51,133 nt of DNA from Chromatiales bacterium (GCA_020445605.1 JAGRGH010000052.1:1-51133), one strand, 5' to 3'; positions 42,346-51,133 are shown, counted from the first letter of the stretch. Translations and numbers: made by a program. Notes: generated from the letters alone by a model not told the origin.

Positions 42346-45128
42346 GTCGCCTTGAACACGTAGGCCGGTTTGATCCAGCGAACGAGCAACGGCAGGATCG
42401 CGAGCGCCGTTACCACGTCAATGATCAGGGCTTCACCGATAAATACGCCAAGTCCCCAAGTGTTGGCGAGGCTTGTTGACACTAGCGGTATGAAGCTGCC
42501 GAGCAGCACGACGACCGAAACGAGCACGGCTGAACCGGTTGTATTGAGCGTGTTCTGTAACGATTTGTCCCAGTCGTTGCCGGTGGCGATCATCTCTTCG
42601 CGTAGCCGCGACACCATGTAGATGCTGTAGTCGACGCCCAGCCCCATTGAGATGCTGAGCGTTACCAGCAGGTGAAACGCCAAGTTGCCGGACCAGTTCT
42701 CAACGGACGTAAAGTACCCTCCCAACCCATATTGCGCGAACAGGGTGACGAACAGCAGGCTGATGAGGATGATGGCGACCGAGAACGAACGGAACATCAG
42801 GGCCGAGATGATGAACACAGCAAGCGCTGTTTGCAGCGGACTGCGCAGCCATTCCTGTTCCGCAACCTCTCGCGTTGCCTCGGTGGCGCCGAGGAATCCG
42901 CCCACGGCGGGTCGGACATAGTTCGGACCGTCGACGGACAGTTCGTTCGTGTCGCCGGACAGGTCGTCGGCGGGTCCGGAGCGCAGACCGAAGTGCACCT
43001 TCGAAAAGCCAGGGTCGTTCTTGTGGTCTTCGATGTACTGCTGGATGTCCATCGTGACCTGGTGGGTTTGCACCGGGTCCATCGTGTTGATGAAACCCAT
43101 CACCGCGCCTTCGTTCCAGTTCTTGGCGACAAAGGAATCCATGTCGCCGGGGCTGGTCATCGCCTCGAGCAGGCCGTTGTAAAGCTCGGTGATGCCATCC
43201 GGGCTGCGGTCGTCGTCCGGATTGAGCTTTCTCAGGTGTTCCAGCGTCGGGATTGCAAGATCCCTGAGCTGCGGCTTTTCGCCAGGTTCGGCGGCAAGCA
43301 GCATGTTGACGAGCCGGATGTACTGGGCATACGAGCCGGTGAACCCGATGTACGGGTGAGCCCGCATCCAATTCTCGAGTTTTTCAACGTCACCGAGTAC
43401 GTCAGCATCGTTGAAAACGCCCTGTGCGCCGCATGGATCCGGATCCCAGCACTGGAGTTCGGCCTTGTACTTTTCGCACTGCGCCAGACGTTCAGCCCGG
43501 TTCTCGATGTCATAGAGGGATTCGGGGAAGGGCTGGTCGGAACAGATATCAAACGTCTTCTCGCGACCGCGAATCGGAATCGACACCGAGATGACGCCCG
43601 GCATGATCCGGTTCAGCTGAAGCAGATCCTGAATCGTCTCGGAGGACTCCTTGAACGCCGCGCGGGCGTAGTTGATGCCGCGTTCGACTCCGGGCATCAG
43701 ATTGTCCGAAGTAGCCTGATAGATCTTCGTGTAGTAGACCGAAAGCCCAATCACAACCGCCACGAATGCGAGCGGCAGGATCTTTCCCGGACCGGTGGTC
43801 AGTTTCGCCAGGAATCCACCGACCGCCTGTTCCCAACCGTGCGAGGTGCTGAGTTCGCGCTTTTTGAACGGGAAGGTCATCAGCAACAGCGGGATCAGGG
43901 TGGTTGTCGTGATCAGCAGGGTCGCCATGCCGAACATGCCGAAATACGCATAGTCCTTGTAGAACGAGATGTCGACAAGGGCCAGCGTCGCGAATCCGGC
44001 CATGTCGGTTACGATCGACAGGGTTGCAGGCACGATGGTCTGGCTGACGGCGGTCTCGGCCATATCAGCACATTCGCAATCCGGATTCTTGTCCATCTCG
44101 ACGAATGCACGACGGGTGATCTGCACCGAGTGGCCGATGCCGATCGCGAGCAGAAGCATAGGCGTCAGTACCATCATGGTGGTCAGCTTGAACTGGGTGA
44201 AGCCCATCAGGCCCAGTGTCATCGTGATCGTTGCACCCACGCCAAGCAGCGGGAAAATCGCCGCTTTCAGGTTGCGGAACTCGAACCACAGCACCGCGAT
44301 GACAATGCCCACCGAAATCGCGAACAACCACCACTTGTTTACGAGATCACGCAGCATCCAGGCGAGGAAGTACGGTTCGCCAGCCACCCGAACTTCCACG
44401 CGCGGGTCTTTGGCGTACTCCTGCGCGAGGGCGTGGACTTCGTCCACCCACGGTAGATAAATCTGCTTGACGTCATCGGTGTAATCAGCGATGACGTACG
44501 CGGCCTTGGCCGTACAATTCGGATCGTTGTCCGAGGTGTCGAAGTTGTCGTATTCCAGGAACTGACAACGGGTGCCGTCCGGGCGCATGTACGACACCAG
44601 CATCGGTGCCATGACGGGGTTTGATTCGATTCCCTCGCGCAGAAACGCCAACTGCTCGGCGGCCTTTTCGGGGTTTTCGGTGTCGATGCCCGCCGTGGGG
44701 ATCAGTCGTTTGAACACGAGCCCGTTTTCATCGGCGCTCATGTACTTGATTTTCTGCGCGGCGATGTCGATGAAATTTTCGGGCCGCGACGTCGGCAGTG
44801 CCTCAAGTTTGCGGTGCAAGTCTTGGAGCATGTTGATCAGCCATGGCTGATAGATGTCTCCGTCCTTGACCCGCAGCGCAAACACCATGAGATTGCCCAT
44901 GCCGTAGTTATGCTCGGCATAGAGGTTTGTTGCCACATACCGATTAGTCGGCGGAAGCAGGGTGTCCGGGTCGTTGCGTATATCCAGCTTCGGCACTTGT
45001 GTGGCCGCGGCAAGCGTGACCAGTACCACGAGCAGGATGATGAGCTTGCGAAAGCGGATGGCCCAGCGGGCATAACGGACCGGCAGACTCGCCGGAGCGG
45101 CGGCGCCGCTGGCGGAAGATTCACTCAT
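42342..45128 (-). CDS. RND (MMPL-type) transporter
   Basis: 928 aa. Two repeats, each with one N-terminal helix, a large periplasmic loop and five helices. Helix 1: FRKLIILLVVLVTLAAATQV. First SSD-like bundle: ISVGIVIAVLWFEFRNLKAA, LTPMLLLAIGIGHSVQITRR. Second bundle: LLVTLSISMGLGVDYSIYMV and VSVVVLLGSFIPLVSTSL. It belongs to the hydrophobe/amphiphile exporter group rather than AcrB: no MFP is nearby. Cys pairs occur in the loops (CSDQPFPE; CWDPDPCG). It is probably co-transcribed with the DUF1302 barrel and LolA-like genes upstream; together these may move a hydrophobic compound or lipid across the envelope (inference). Confidence 0.93.
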   Translation of the reverse strand: MSESSASGAAAPASLPVRYARWAIRFRKLIILLVVLVTLAAATQVPKLDIRNDPDTLLPPTNRYVATNLYAEHNYGMGNLMVFALRVKDGDIYQPWLINMLQDLHRKLEALPTSRPENFIDIAAQKIKYMSADENGLVFKRLIPTAGIDTENPEKAAEQLAFLREGIESNPVMAPMLVSYMRPDGTRCQFLEYDNFDTSDNDPNCTAKAAYVIADYTDDVKQIYLPWVDEVHALAQEYAKDPRVEVRVAGEPYFLAWMLRDLVNKWWLFAISVGIVIAVLWFEFRNLKAAIFPLLGVGATITMTLGLMGFTQFKLTTMMVLTPMLLLAIGIGHSVQITRRAFVEMDKNPDCECADMAETAVSQTIVPATLSIVTDMAGFATLALVDISFYKDYAYFGMFGMATLLITTTTLIPLLLMTFPFKKRELSTSHGWEQAVGGFLAKLTTGPGKILPLAFVAVVIGLSVYYTKIYQATSDNLMPGVERGINYARAAFKESSETIQDLLQLNRIMPGVISVSIPIRGREKTFDICSDQPFPESLYDIENRAERLAQCEKYKAELQCWDPDPCGAQGVFNDADVLGDVEKLENWMRAHPYIGFTGSYAQYIRLVNMLLAAEPGEKPQLRDLAIPTLEHLRKLNPDDDRSPDGITELYNGLLEAMTSPGDMDSFVAKNWNEGAVMGFINTMDPVQTHQVTMDIQQYIEDHKNDPGFSKVHFGLRSGPADDLSGDTNELSVDGPNYVRPAVGGFLGATEATREVAEQEWLRSPLQTALAVFIISALMFRSFSVAIILISLLFVTLFAQYGLGGYFTSVENWSGNLAFHLLVTLSISMGLGVDYSIYMVSRLREEMIATGNDWDKSLQNTLNTTGSAVLVSVVVLLGSFIPLVSTSLANTWGLGVFIGEALIIDVVTALAILPLLVRWIKPAYVFKAT

Positions 45129-45154
45129 GGCACACTCCAGGGCAAACGCTTGGG

Positions 45155-45345
45155 CTTATTGTTGTGGGAAAGCTCTGTCTACATCAGAGCTTTCCGCGGG
45201 GCGGCATGGCGCCTCGTTCGTCAATGGCCAGGGCCATCGGTTCTCAGCAAAAACGAAAGATCCGAATCTTTCGTTTTGGCTGCTCTGCTGGTCCACGATG
45301 GACTGCTCAGAGCTATTTTCAGACCAATTCCTCAGCAGCCGTAGC
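45155..45345. repeat. Palindromic intergenic element, second family (copy E)
   Basis: AAAGCTCTG/CAGAGCTTT (45168-45191), GGCCAGGGCC, AACGAAAGAT/ATCTTTCGTT (45254-45277) and TCCA/TGGA near 45293-45302 give a hairpin chain. Order and spacing resemble copy D. It lies between the DUF1302 and RND genes in their operon, so it could act as a processing or attenuation region. Confidence 0.5.
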
Positions 45346-45364
45346 GGCTGAGAGGGTGGAGAGC

Positions 45365-45397
45365 GCCGCATCCGCGTGAACACCACGCGGATGCGGC
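45365..45397 (-). other. 14-bp perfect hairpin after the DUF1302 gene
   Basis: GCCGCATCCGCGTG/CACGCGGATGCGGC with a 5-base loop, about 14 bases past the DUF1302 stop codon (45411-45413). It has no T-tract, so it is more likely an mRNA-stabilising or partial-attenuation structure that could make the barrel more abundant than the RND protein. Confidence 0.6.
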
Positions 45398-45410
45398 AAC
45401 GGACATGAAG

Positions 45411-47579
45411 CTAGTCGAGCAGGACCTTCACGCCCGCCTGCACGTTCGAGCTGTTGTGGAACTGGCCGAACAGCGAATTGCTTTCGCCCCAGTAATGGTT
45501 CCACTCGCCGGTGAGAATGATGTTGTCGGTCAGGCCCCACTCGACGTCCAGCCGGTTCCAGCGACCGCCAATATCCTCAAGAATCAGGATGTTGTTGACG
45601 CGGCCCTGCTGTTCGCCGCCGATCGGCTTCGAAAGGAACAGCGAGAAGAAGTTCTTGAACTCCTGGCCCTTCGCGAGGCCGTTCTCGAGATGCAGGAACG
45701 CCGGGTCGGCGGTGTAGCGACCGCAGTTCACCGGGTTCGGCGTGGTCGAGCAGTCGGCGCCCGTGATGCTGTCTTTGTCCGAATCCTCGAAGTCCAGGTT
45801 GATGAACTGGATGAATTGTGTGCTGACCAGGAGGTTGGTCAGAACCGTGATGTCCACACCGAGCACGTATTTGAAGAAGTCCGCCTTCTCCGGTTTGAGA
45901 CCCTCGGTGATGTTGCCGATGCCAAGTTGGCTGCGGTCGACCACGGGTACGCGCACGTCCTTGTCGTAGAGGACCTCGCCGCGGACGACGACCGGAATCG
46001 TTCCGGCATCAAACGCAAAGTCGAACGACCCGCCGAGGCTATGTACGCGGTGCACGGTTTCCTCGAACACGAGCTTCGCCGGGGCATCCGGCATCACGCC
46101 CGGGATGAAGCCCGTTGCGGCGCTGGAGTTGTATACCTCGGGGTTGCCGATCGGATCGGGGTTGGCCTCGCAGCCCGTGGTGTCGCCGTTCTTGCACAGG
46201 CGCACCGTGGTGACGGTCTCGCCGGTCGGGGCCGGCACCGGGCCGAACATCGGGTGCATGATGATGTTGCTGAAGTCAAATCCGGGTGCCTGGGTCAGGA
46301 ACGGCGTGAGTTCCTGACCGGTGACAGGGTCTTCCCAGTGGATGCCCACCGACGGGTTGTGGTCGTAGTGGTAGAAGTAATTGACCGAGAAGTTCAGACC
46401 GCTGTCGGTCGACTGACGCCAGCGAAAACCGACATCCGGGTTTTCGTGCGTCGGGTAGTTGCGACGATACTCACTGGTGGCGCCGTTGAAGGTGTCAAAG
46501 GTCGTGAACGAGGCCTGCGACATGTACTCGAACGGGTTGTTCGGATCCCACGCGTCATAGACATCCGTCACCAGATTCGTTACGCCGTTGTTGCCGCCCA
46601 GCGGCACGAAAAACGGCATCATCGGATCCGGCGAGATGTTCAGCGTGGCTTCCGTCTGCGCGATCGCATTGAGCATGGTCGGGCAGCTGGTGCCGAGGCC
46701 CGGGAGCCCTGGCACACCACCTACGCAGAACGGAGTCTGACCGTCGATGAAGTTCTGCACCGTGAAGTTGCTGCCGCTGACACCTTCCAGATTCGGCGTG
46801 GAACCGAAGAACGGGTTCATCGGATCCGGGTTGAAGGTGAAGCCGGCAGCGAACAGATTGAACGCCTGAGCAGTCGCGCCGAGTCTGGGCACGATGTTCA
46901 GGAAGCCATTGACCGAGCCGGTGATGGAATCCACGCCCTTGAACAGGAACGGATGGCCGGGGTCGCCGGAGCTGTTCAGGCCCGGGATCAGGTTTTCCTG
47001 GCGGCGTGAGGCGATGAACTCGATGTTGCCGGGCCCGATGTTGGATTCCGCGGCGATCATGGCGGTCGGGATGCGCGAGTCCTCGAACGCGTTCTGCACG
47101 AATTCGCGATAATCCGTGCCGTTGACGATGTCGAGCAGCTTGATGCCGTCGGCGGTGCCCCAGACGCGTTGTGCAAGCCCGGCGCGGACATACCAGTTCG
47201 CGATGTTGATATCCGCGTAGAGTTCGCGTATCCAGTCCTGCTGCGAGTGCACCTCGTGGCCTTTCCACTTGTTGTTGACGCCCTCGGAATCATAGATGGC
47301 GTTGATCTCGCCGTGCCAGGTGGCGTTCTCGCCGAGTGCGCCGTTCAGGAACAGCTTGAGCGAGTTCTCGAACTTGCCGAAATGGCTGTGGTGCGAGTCG
47401 TCGTCGCCGTAGAAGCGCGCCTCGCCGTTGAACTGGCCATCGCGCGTGAACACGGCGGTTTCGTTTTTCAACACGCCGCTGATTTCGATTCCGCCGACGT
47501 CGGGGATGTCGAATGCAGAGGCCTGGGACACGGCCAGCGCGGATGCGATTGCCCCGGCGATCAGGCTGAATTTATTCAT
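45411..47579 (-). CDS. DUF1302 family outer-membrane beta-barrel
   Basis: 722 aa. Signal peptide MNKFSLIAGAIASALAVSQA, mature end FDIPDVGGIEISGVL. DUF1302 hallmarks: GEARFYGDDDSHHSHFGKFE with ENSLKLFLNGALGENATWHG, then QQDWIRELYADINIANWYVR and AGLAQRVWGTADGIKLLDIV. The DYREFVQNAFEDSRIPTAMI segment is conserved. Later strands are Asn/Asp-rich with long extracellular loops (NPDPMNPFFGSTPNLEG). The last residues SSNVQAGVKVLLD resemble a barrel end. It is probably the outer-membrane partner of the RND protein. ATG 47579 gives a clean signal peptide. Confidence 0.88.
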   Translation of the reverse strand: MNKFSLIAGAIASALAVSQASAFDIPDVGGIEISGVLKNETAVFTRDGQFNGEARFYGDDDSHHSHFGKFENSLKLFLNGALGENATWHGEINAIYDSEGVNNKWKGHEVHSQQDWIRELYADINIANWYVRAGLAQRVWGTADGIKLLDIVNGTDYREFVQNAFEDSRIPTAMIAAESNIGPGNIEFIASRRQENLIPGLNSSGDPGHPFLFKGVDSITGSVNGFLNIVPRLGATAQAFNLFAAGFTFNPDPMNPFFGSTPNLEGVSGSNFTVQNFIDGQTPFCVGGVPGLPGLGTSCPTMLNAIAQTEATLNISPDPMMPFFVPLGGNNGVTNLVTDVYDAWDPNNPFEYMSQASFTTFDTFNGATSEYRRNYPTHENPDVGFRWRQSTDSGLNFSVNYFYHYDHNPSVGIHWEDPVTGQELTPFLTQAPGFDFSNIIMHPMFGPVPAPTGETVTTVRLCKNGDTTGCEANPDPIGNPEVYNSSAATGFIPGVMPDAPAKLVFEETVHRVHSLGGSFDFAFDAGTIPVVVRGEVLYDKDVRVPVVDRSQLGIGNITEGLKPEKADFFKYVLGVDITVLTNLLVSTQFIQFINLDFEDSDKDSITGADCSTTPNPVNCGRYTADPAFLHLENGLAKGQEFKNFFSLFLSKPIGGEQQGRVNNILILEDIGGRWNRLDVEWGLTDNIILTGEWNHYWGESNSLFGQFHNSSNVQAGVKVLLD

Positions 47580-47675
47580 TTCAATTGCTCCCCAGCAGTG
47601 GAGTTGGGCATTGGTTTCATTGATCGTTGTTCGGATGTGGGCGCAGCCACTCGTGTGCTGCACCCGACCTCAGCG

Positions 47676-48635
47676 TTACTTCTTGATTCGACGCAGCGTG
47701 GATTCCGTCCAGAGGTCTGCTTCCAGACTGGCGTCGTTCGTGCGTACGACACTCTTCGGGATGACGGCCCAGGTCTCGTGCCCGGTGTCTTCATTGCGGC
47801 CGTACCAGTAGGCCCAGGTGTTGGCGCGCGGATCGGACATGTTCAGGCTACGCCAGTCGCGATCAATGGTTTTGATCTTCTTGTCGCCCTTGAAATATTC
47901 GGTTCGGTAGTCCGAAAAACTCTTGGTGTCGATGTAGCCGATGCGGCAGTCGTACCACCAGCTTTCGAACTTGGTGCAGCTCTTGAGCTTGTAGACCTGC
48001 TTGCCTTTCGCCTCGCAGGAGCCGCTGGTCGGGACGTCCTTGGTGTACTTGTTGCGGTCGCCCTCTGCGATCTGCATGAAACCGAGGCAGTCGTTGAAGG
48101 TCTCGGTGCCGAGAAGCGTGTGATTCTCGTGACGCGGCTTGCGCAGGGTCACGTCGCCGAACGTGAAATCCGTGCCGCCCCAGGCGTCGTCGTGGGCCGG
48201 CTGGCCAAAGCGGCGAATCTTGCGCAGGGCCGGCAGCCAGATCATGTAGGACTGCGACTTTTCGTCGTCGACATAGTCCTCGATCAGCATGCCCGTGCCC
48301 CGCAACTTGCCGGAGCGGAAGATCGCCAGATCCTTCGCGCGGGTGGTGCCGTCGGAGTAGTCGTTATTGAGAAAACGTTCGACGGTCAGCGTCAGCGGGG
48401 TCTCGCCCTTGTCGCCGGTCAGGATGACGGTAATGTCGTCGTCGACCTTTTGTATGGAGTAGTTCTTCAGGGCGTAGAAATGGTTGACGAAGTAGACCTG
48501 GTTGGCGATTTCGTCGGCGCTGGGGGTGCCGCTCGGGTACGGCAGGTCCGGCGTGACGGCCGCCGATACGAGCAGCGGAAAACCGAAAACGGCGCTTGCA
48601 ACGATCGAGCGGCGCAGGGCGGGCGCTTTGGACAT
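47676..48635 (-). CDS. LolA-like outer-membrane lipoprotein-sorting family protein
   Basis: 319 aa. The signal peptide is SKAPALRRSIVASAVFGFPL then LVSAAV. The LolA-like fold motif is visible: RAKDLAIFRSGKLRGTGMLI, then EDYVDDEKSQSYMIWLPALR with KIRRF, GGTDFTFGDV. It likely binds a lipid or hydrophobic ligand in the periplasm. It is the first gene of a three-gene operon with DUF1302 and RND proteins. ATG at 48635 starts the signal peptide. Alternative name DUF1329-like cannot be excluded. Confidence 0.85.
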   Translation of the reverse strand: MSKAPALRRSIVASAVFGFPLLVSAAVTPDLPYPSGTPSADEIANQVYFVNHFYALKNYSIQKVDDDITVILTGDKGETPLTLTVERFLNNDYSDGTTRAKDLAIFRSGKLRGTGMLIEDYVDDEKSQSYMIWLPALRKIRRFGQPAHDDAWGGTDFTFGDVTLRKPRHENHTLLGTETFNDCLGFMQIAEGDRNKYTKDVPTSGSCEAKGKQVYKLKSCTKFESWWYDCRIGYIDTKSFSDYRTEYFKGDKKIKTIDRDWRSLNMSDPRANTWAYWYGRNEDTGHETWAVIPKSVVRTNDASLEADLWTESTLRRIKK

Positions 48636-48730
48636 GGGCTTTGTCTCCTCCAGCTTCTTGATATGGGGGCCAGGTGGGCAACCGTGCACGACAGTGGGCC
48701 TTTTATAGGCCTTCTTCGGCAATCTCATAA

Positions 48731-48759
48731 AAGCTAACGCACACTATTAATAATGTCAA
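48731..48759 (-). promoter_or_regulatory. Sigma-70 promoter of the LolA-like/DUF1302/RND operon
   Basis: On the minus strand TTGACA (complement of 48754-48759) and TAGCTT (complement of 48731-48736) are spaced by 17 bp in an A+T-rich stretch. The LolA-like ATG is about 95 bp downstream, leaving a leader. Confidence 0.6.
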
Positions 48760-48842
48760 TTTCTGGAGCCCACGCAAGGCTCGGTCACCTTGGCGCCCGA
48801 CGTTGCACCTGCAACGCTGCCGTAAAAACACGGTGAGCGCGT

Positions 48843-50186
48843 TCAGCCTCGTGATGCCGGTGCGCGCCCGATGCTGTGGTAGTCAAATCCGGCGGCGGCG
48901 ACCTCGGCCGGTTCGTAGAGATTGCGGCCGTCGAAGATCACGCGCCCGCGCATGCTGCGTGCGAGCAGGTCAAAGTCGAGCGAGCGGAACTCGGTCCATT
49001 CCGTCGCGATGGCCAGCGCGTCCGCGTCGCGGACGGCGTCCAGAGCGCTGGCGGCGAACTCGATCCGGTCCTGATCGCGCAATTGCAGCCTTGCGTTATC
49101 GGCCGCGACCGGGTCGTAGGCCCGCACCGTGGCGCCGGCTTCGAGCAGGGATTCGAGCAAAACCAGCGCCGGTGCTTCGCGGAGATCGTCGGTGTTGGGC
49201 TTGAACGCCAGCCCCCAAAGCGCGATGGTGCGCCGCGAAAGATCGCCATCGAAATACCCCAGAATGCGCTCGCCAAGCAGCTGTTTCTGCTGGTTGTTGA
49301 CGGTCTCGACGGCATCGAGCAGAGCGGCTTCGATGCCGGCCTCGGCTGCGGTCCGGCGCAGTGCGCGCACGTCCTTGGGAAAACACGAGCCGCCGTAGCC
49401 GATCCCGGGATAGATGAAGTGGTAGCCGATTCGCGGATCGGCCCCGATCCCGCGACGCACGGCCTCGATGTCGGCGCCAAGCCGCTCGGCGATCCCGGCC
49501 ATCTCGTTCATGAAGCTGATCTTGGTGGCGAGCATCGCGTTGGCAGCGTACTTGGTGAGCTCGGCCGAGCGCCGCTGCATGATGATCAGCCGGTCGTGAT
49601 TGCGGTTGAACGGCGCGTACAGGCTGCGCATCCCGGTCGCGGCGCGTTCGTCGTCGGTGCCCACGATGATGCGGTCCGGGCGCATGAAATCCTCGACGGC
49701 CGCGCCTTCCTTGAGGAACTCGGGATTGGAAACGACCGCCGGCGTGGACTTGAGTCCGCGCGCGGCGAGCTGATCAGCGAGTACGGCCTCCACGCGGTCG
49801 CAGGTCCCGACCGGGACGGTGGACTTGACCACGACTGTCGGCGAGGCCCCGGCTGGCAGGCGCGAGCCGATTTCCCGCGCAACGGCCAGCACGTGGCGCA
49901 GATCCGCCGAACCGTCCTCGTCGGGCGGCGTGCCGACCGCAATCATCTGAACCTGGCCGTGTTCGACGGCCAGCTGCGGATCCAGCGTGAATCGGAGCCG
50001 ACCGGCGCGCTGGGCGTCGTGCACGATTTCGTCCAGGCCCGGCTCGTGGATCGGAATTTCTCCGCGGTTCAGCGCGTCGATGCGCTCGGGGTTCACATCC
50101 ATGCACAGAACCTGGTTGCCGACCCGGGCCAGACAGGCCCCGGTGACGAGGCCCACGTAGCCGACCCCGAATACGCTGATCTTCAT
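48843..50186 (-). CDS. ugd: UDP-glucose 6-dehydrogenase
   Basis: 447 aa. NAD site FGVGYVGLVTGACLARVGN, then STVPVGTCDRVEAVLADQLA, SNPEFLKEGAAVEDFMRPDR, and the catalytic Cys in GIGYGGSCFPKDVRALRRTA. The C-terminal domain has ALWGLAFKPNTDDLREAPAL. It oxidises UDP-glucose to UDP-glucuronate for surface polysaccharides. No other polysaccharide gene is adjacent; the AlgE-like porin is 29 kb away. Confidence 0.97.
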   Translation of the reverse strand: MKISVFGVGYVGLVTGACLARVGNQVLCMDVNPERIDALNRGEIPIHEPGLDEIVHDAQRAGRLRFTLDPQLAVEHGQVQMIAVGTPPDEDGSADLRHVLAVAREIGSRLPAGASPTVVVKSTVPVGTCDRVEAVLADQLAARGLKSTPAVVSNPEFLKEGAAVEDFMRPDRIIVGTDDERAATGMRSLYAPFNRNHDRLIIMQRRSAELTKYAANAMLATKISFMNEMAGIAERLGADIEAVRRGIGADPRIGYHFIYPGIGYGGSCFPKDVRALRRTAAEAGIEAALLDAVETVNNQQKQLLGERILGYFDGDLSRRTIALWGLAFKPNTDDLREAPALVLLESLLEAGATVRAYDPVAADNARLQLRDQDRIEFAASALDAVRDADALAIATEWTEFRSLDFDLLARSMRGRVIFDGRNLYEPAEVAAAGFDYHSIGRAPASRG

Positions 50187-50431
50187 GGCTGATCGCTGTT
50201 GCGAAGCGGCGCGCGGCCGCGGTGAATGCGGCGGGCCGCACCGTGGCGCGGCCCGAGGTAGCGCGCGATTCTAGCAGCCCAGGATGCTGTTCTGATGACC
50301 CCGTCGGCCGCCGATGGGCTGGCTCCGGACGGGGTCCGTCGGACATTCTGCTGATTCGCGATCCGCGCTGGATCGCGGTATTCGATATTGACACTCCGCG
50401 CAAACTTTCGGAGAATGACCGGCTATTTTTC

Positions 50432-50516
50432 GGAGGGGTTCCCGAGCGGTCAAAGGGGGCAGACTGTAAATCTGCTGGCTCCGCCTTCGGAGGTTCGAAT
50501 CCTCCCCCCTCCACCA
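50432..50516 (+). tRNA. tRNA-Tyr (anticodon GTA)
   Basis: 85 nt with encoded CCA and long variable arm. Acceptor GGAGGGG/CCCCTCC, anticodon loop CTGTAAA, T-arm GAGGTTCGAATCCTC. It is the first of the tRNA set upstream of tuf, as in E. coli (tyrU-glyT-thrT-tufB). Confidence 0.97.
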
Positions 50517-50610
50517 AAGTCCAGGGTGATTCGGTCCAGGACACGGGCGGTCTGGCATGGCCTGCGGAGCGATGAGCCCCGCGCCGGCTGGAGACCCGGC
50601 CGGGAACGAT

Positions 50611-50684
<74 letters not shown>

Positions 50685-50816
50685 TTTCACGTGAGGTGGT
50701 GGTTCTGGACCGGCGCCTGCCCGCCCGGACGCGGGGCTGGAACTGGTGACTGGCTGGGCGACAGAGCCGGGGCGAAACCCCGAGGAGCGCAGGGTACCTG
50801 CAACATTATGATTTAG

Positions 50817-50892
<76 letters not shown>

Positions 50893-50932
50893 GATCGTGG
50901 CCCGGGCGCTGATCGGCGCCAGGCCGGAACAG

Positions 50933-50949
50933 TCAGCCTTCCAAGCTGA
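50933..50949 (+). other. Copy of the tRNA-Gly anticodon arm in the tuf leader
   Basis: TCAGCCTTCCAAGCTGA is identical over 17 bases to 50636-50652 in tRNA-Gly, with GAAC shortly before it in both. It can form the same small stem-loop with the TCC loop. No further tRNA sequence follows. Confidence 0.7.
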
Positions 50950-51005
50950 GAAAGCAAGAGCAAGCAAAACCTGAATTTCATCAGACAAGAGACGGAATCA
51001 AGACG

Positions 51006-51133
51006 ATGTCCAAGGCGAAGTTCGAGCGCACGAAGCCGCATGTGAATGTCGGGACGATTGGTCACGTGGACCATGGCAAGACGACGTTGACCGCGGCGAT
51101 CACCACGCACCAGTCGAAGAAGTTTGGTGGTGA
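51006..51133 (+). CDS. tuf: Elongation factor Tu, N-terminal part (runs off the window)
   Basis: First 42 residues: [20 protein letters not shown] then the P-loop [17 protein letters not shown]-Tu delivers aminoacyl-tRNA to the ribosome. The position after Tyr, Gly and Thr tRNAs corresponds to tufB. AGACGGA eight to fourteen bases upstream acts as ribosome binding site. Confidence 0.97.
   Translation, partial: MSKAKFERTKPHVNVGTIGHVDHGKTTLTAAITTHQSKKFGG

Noticed and set aside
42672-44456. 594-codon plus-strand frame opposite the RND gene
   Set aside because: Shadow of a clear RND coding sequence; no start signal or domain.
45405-47009. 534-codon plus-strand frame opposite the DUF1302 gene
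   Set aside because: The antisense frame lacks any motif, while the minus strand has a signal peptide and family blocks.

Overview
The window is a G+C-rich chromosomal segment of a gammaproteobacterium. Support comes from several conserved gene orders: kdsD-kdsC-lptC-lptA-lptB-rpoN-hpf-ptsN; hemA-prfA divergent from a TPR lipoprotein gene, then ispE, tRNA-Gln, prs, rplY and pth; and tRNA-Tyr, tRNA-Gly, tRNA-Thr and tuf at the right end. HPr kinase, EIIA-Man and RapZ in the rpoN cluster resemble the layout in Xanthomonas-like and beta-proteobacterial genomes. The RND/DUF1302/LolA-like trio is common in marine, hydrocarbon- or steroid-using gammaproteobacteria. I cannot name a genus.

Layout. 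1-2050: an accessory edge with the first codons of an IS transposase, then a complete integron gene cassette (about 124-1672). The cassette has its own attC and carries one A+T-rich gene for a SEFIR (TIR-like) protein. No integrase gene is visible. 2054-13744: two halves of the SOS mutasome, imuB and dnaE2, each with a LexA box at its start. They are separated by a DUF4197 gene, a methyltransferase, a membrane diguanylate cyclase and rlmKL. Two inverted copies of a MITE-like repeat flank the methyltransferase and cyclase genes. 13806-19202: a lipoprotein, a truncated haemoglobin, a PaaK-like adenylate-forming enzyme, a tandem pair of secreted proteins with a PEP-CTERM-like tail, and an AlgE-like porin. 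19192-24355 (minus): mgtE, a SAM methyltransferase and a tripartite tricarboxylate transporter, tightly overlapped. 24596-34133 (minus): PTS-Ntr/HprK/RapZ genes, hpf, rpoN, the Lpt export and Kdo genes, and a Ca/Na antiporter. ptsI is missing from its usual place. 34147-42265: a third MITE copy, prfA-hemA, then TPR, ispE, tRNA-Gln, prs, rplY and pth. lolB is absent from its usual slot, and the 3' end of the tRNA is duplicated downstream. 42342-48635 (minus): LolA-like protein, DUF1302 barrel and RND transporter. 48843-51133: UDP-glucose dehydrogenase, three tRNAs and the start of tuf.

How the genes fit together: most of the window is envelope biogenesis (Lpt, Kdo, LolA-like/RND), nitrogen/carbon signalling (PTS-Ntr, RpoN, RapZ) and translation (prfA, pth, rplY, rlmKL, tRNAs, tuf). 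The accessory interest lies in the SEFIR cassette, the split mutasome, the palindromic repeat families, the tandem sorted proteins, the RND trio and two tRNA-derived duplications.
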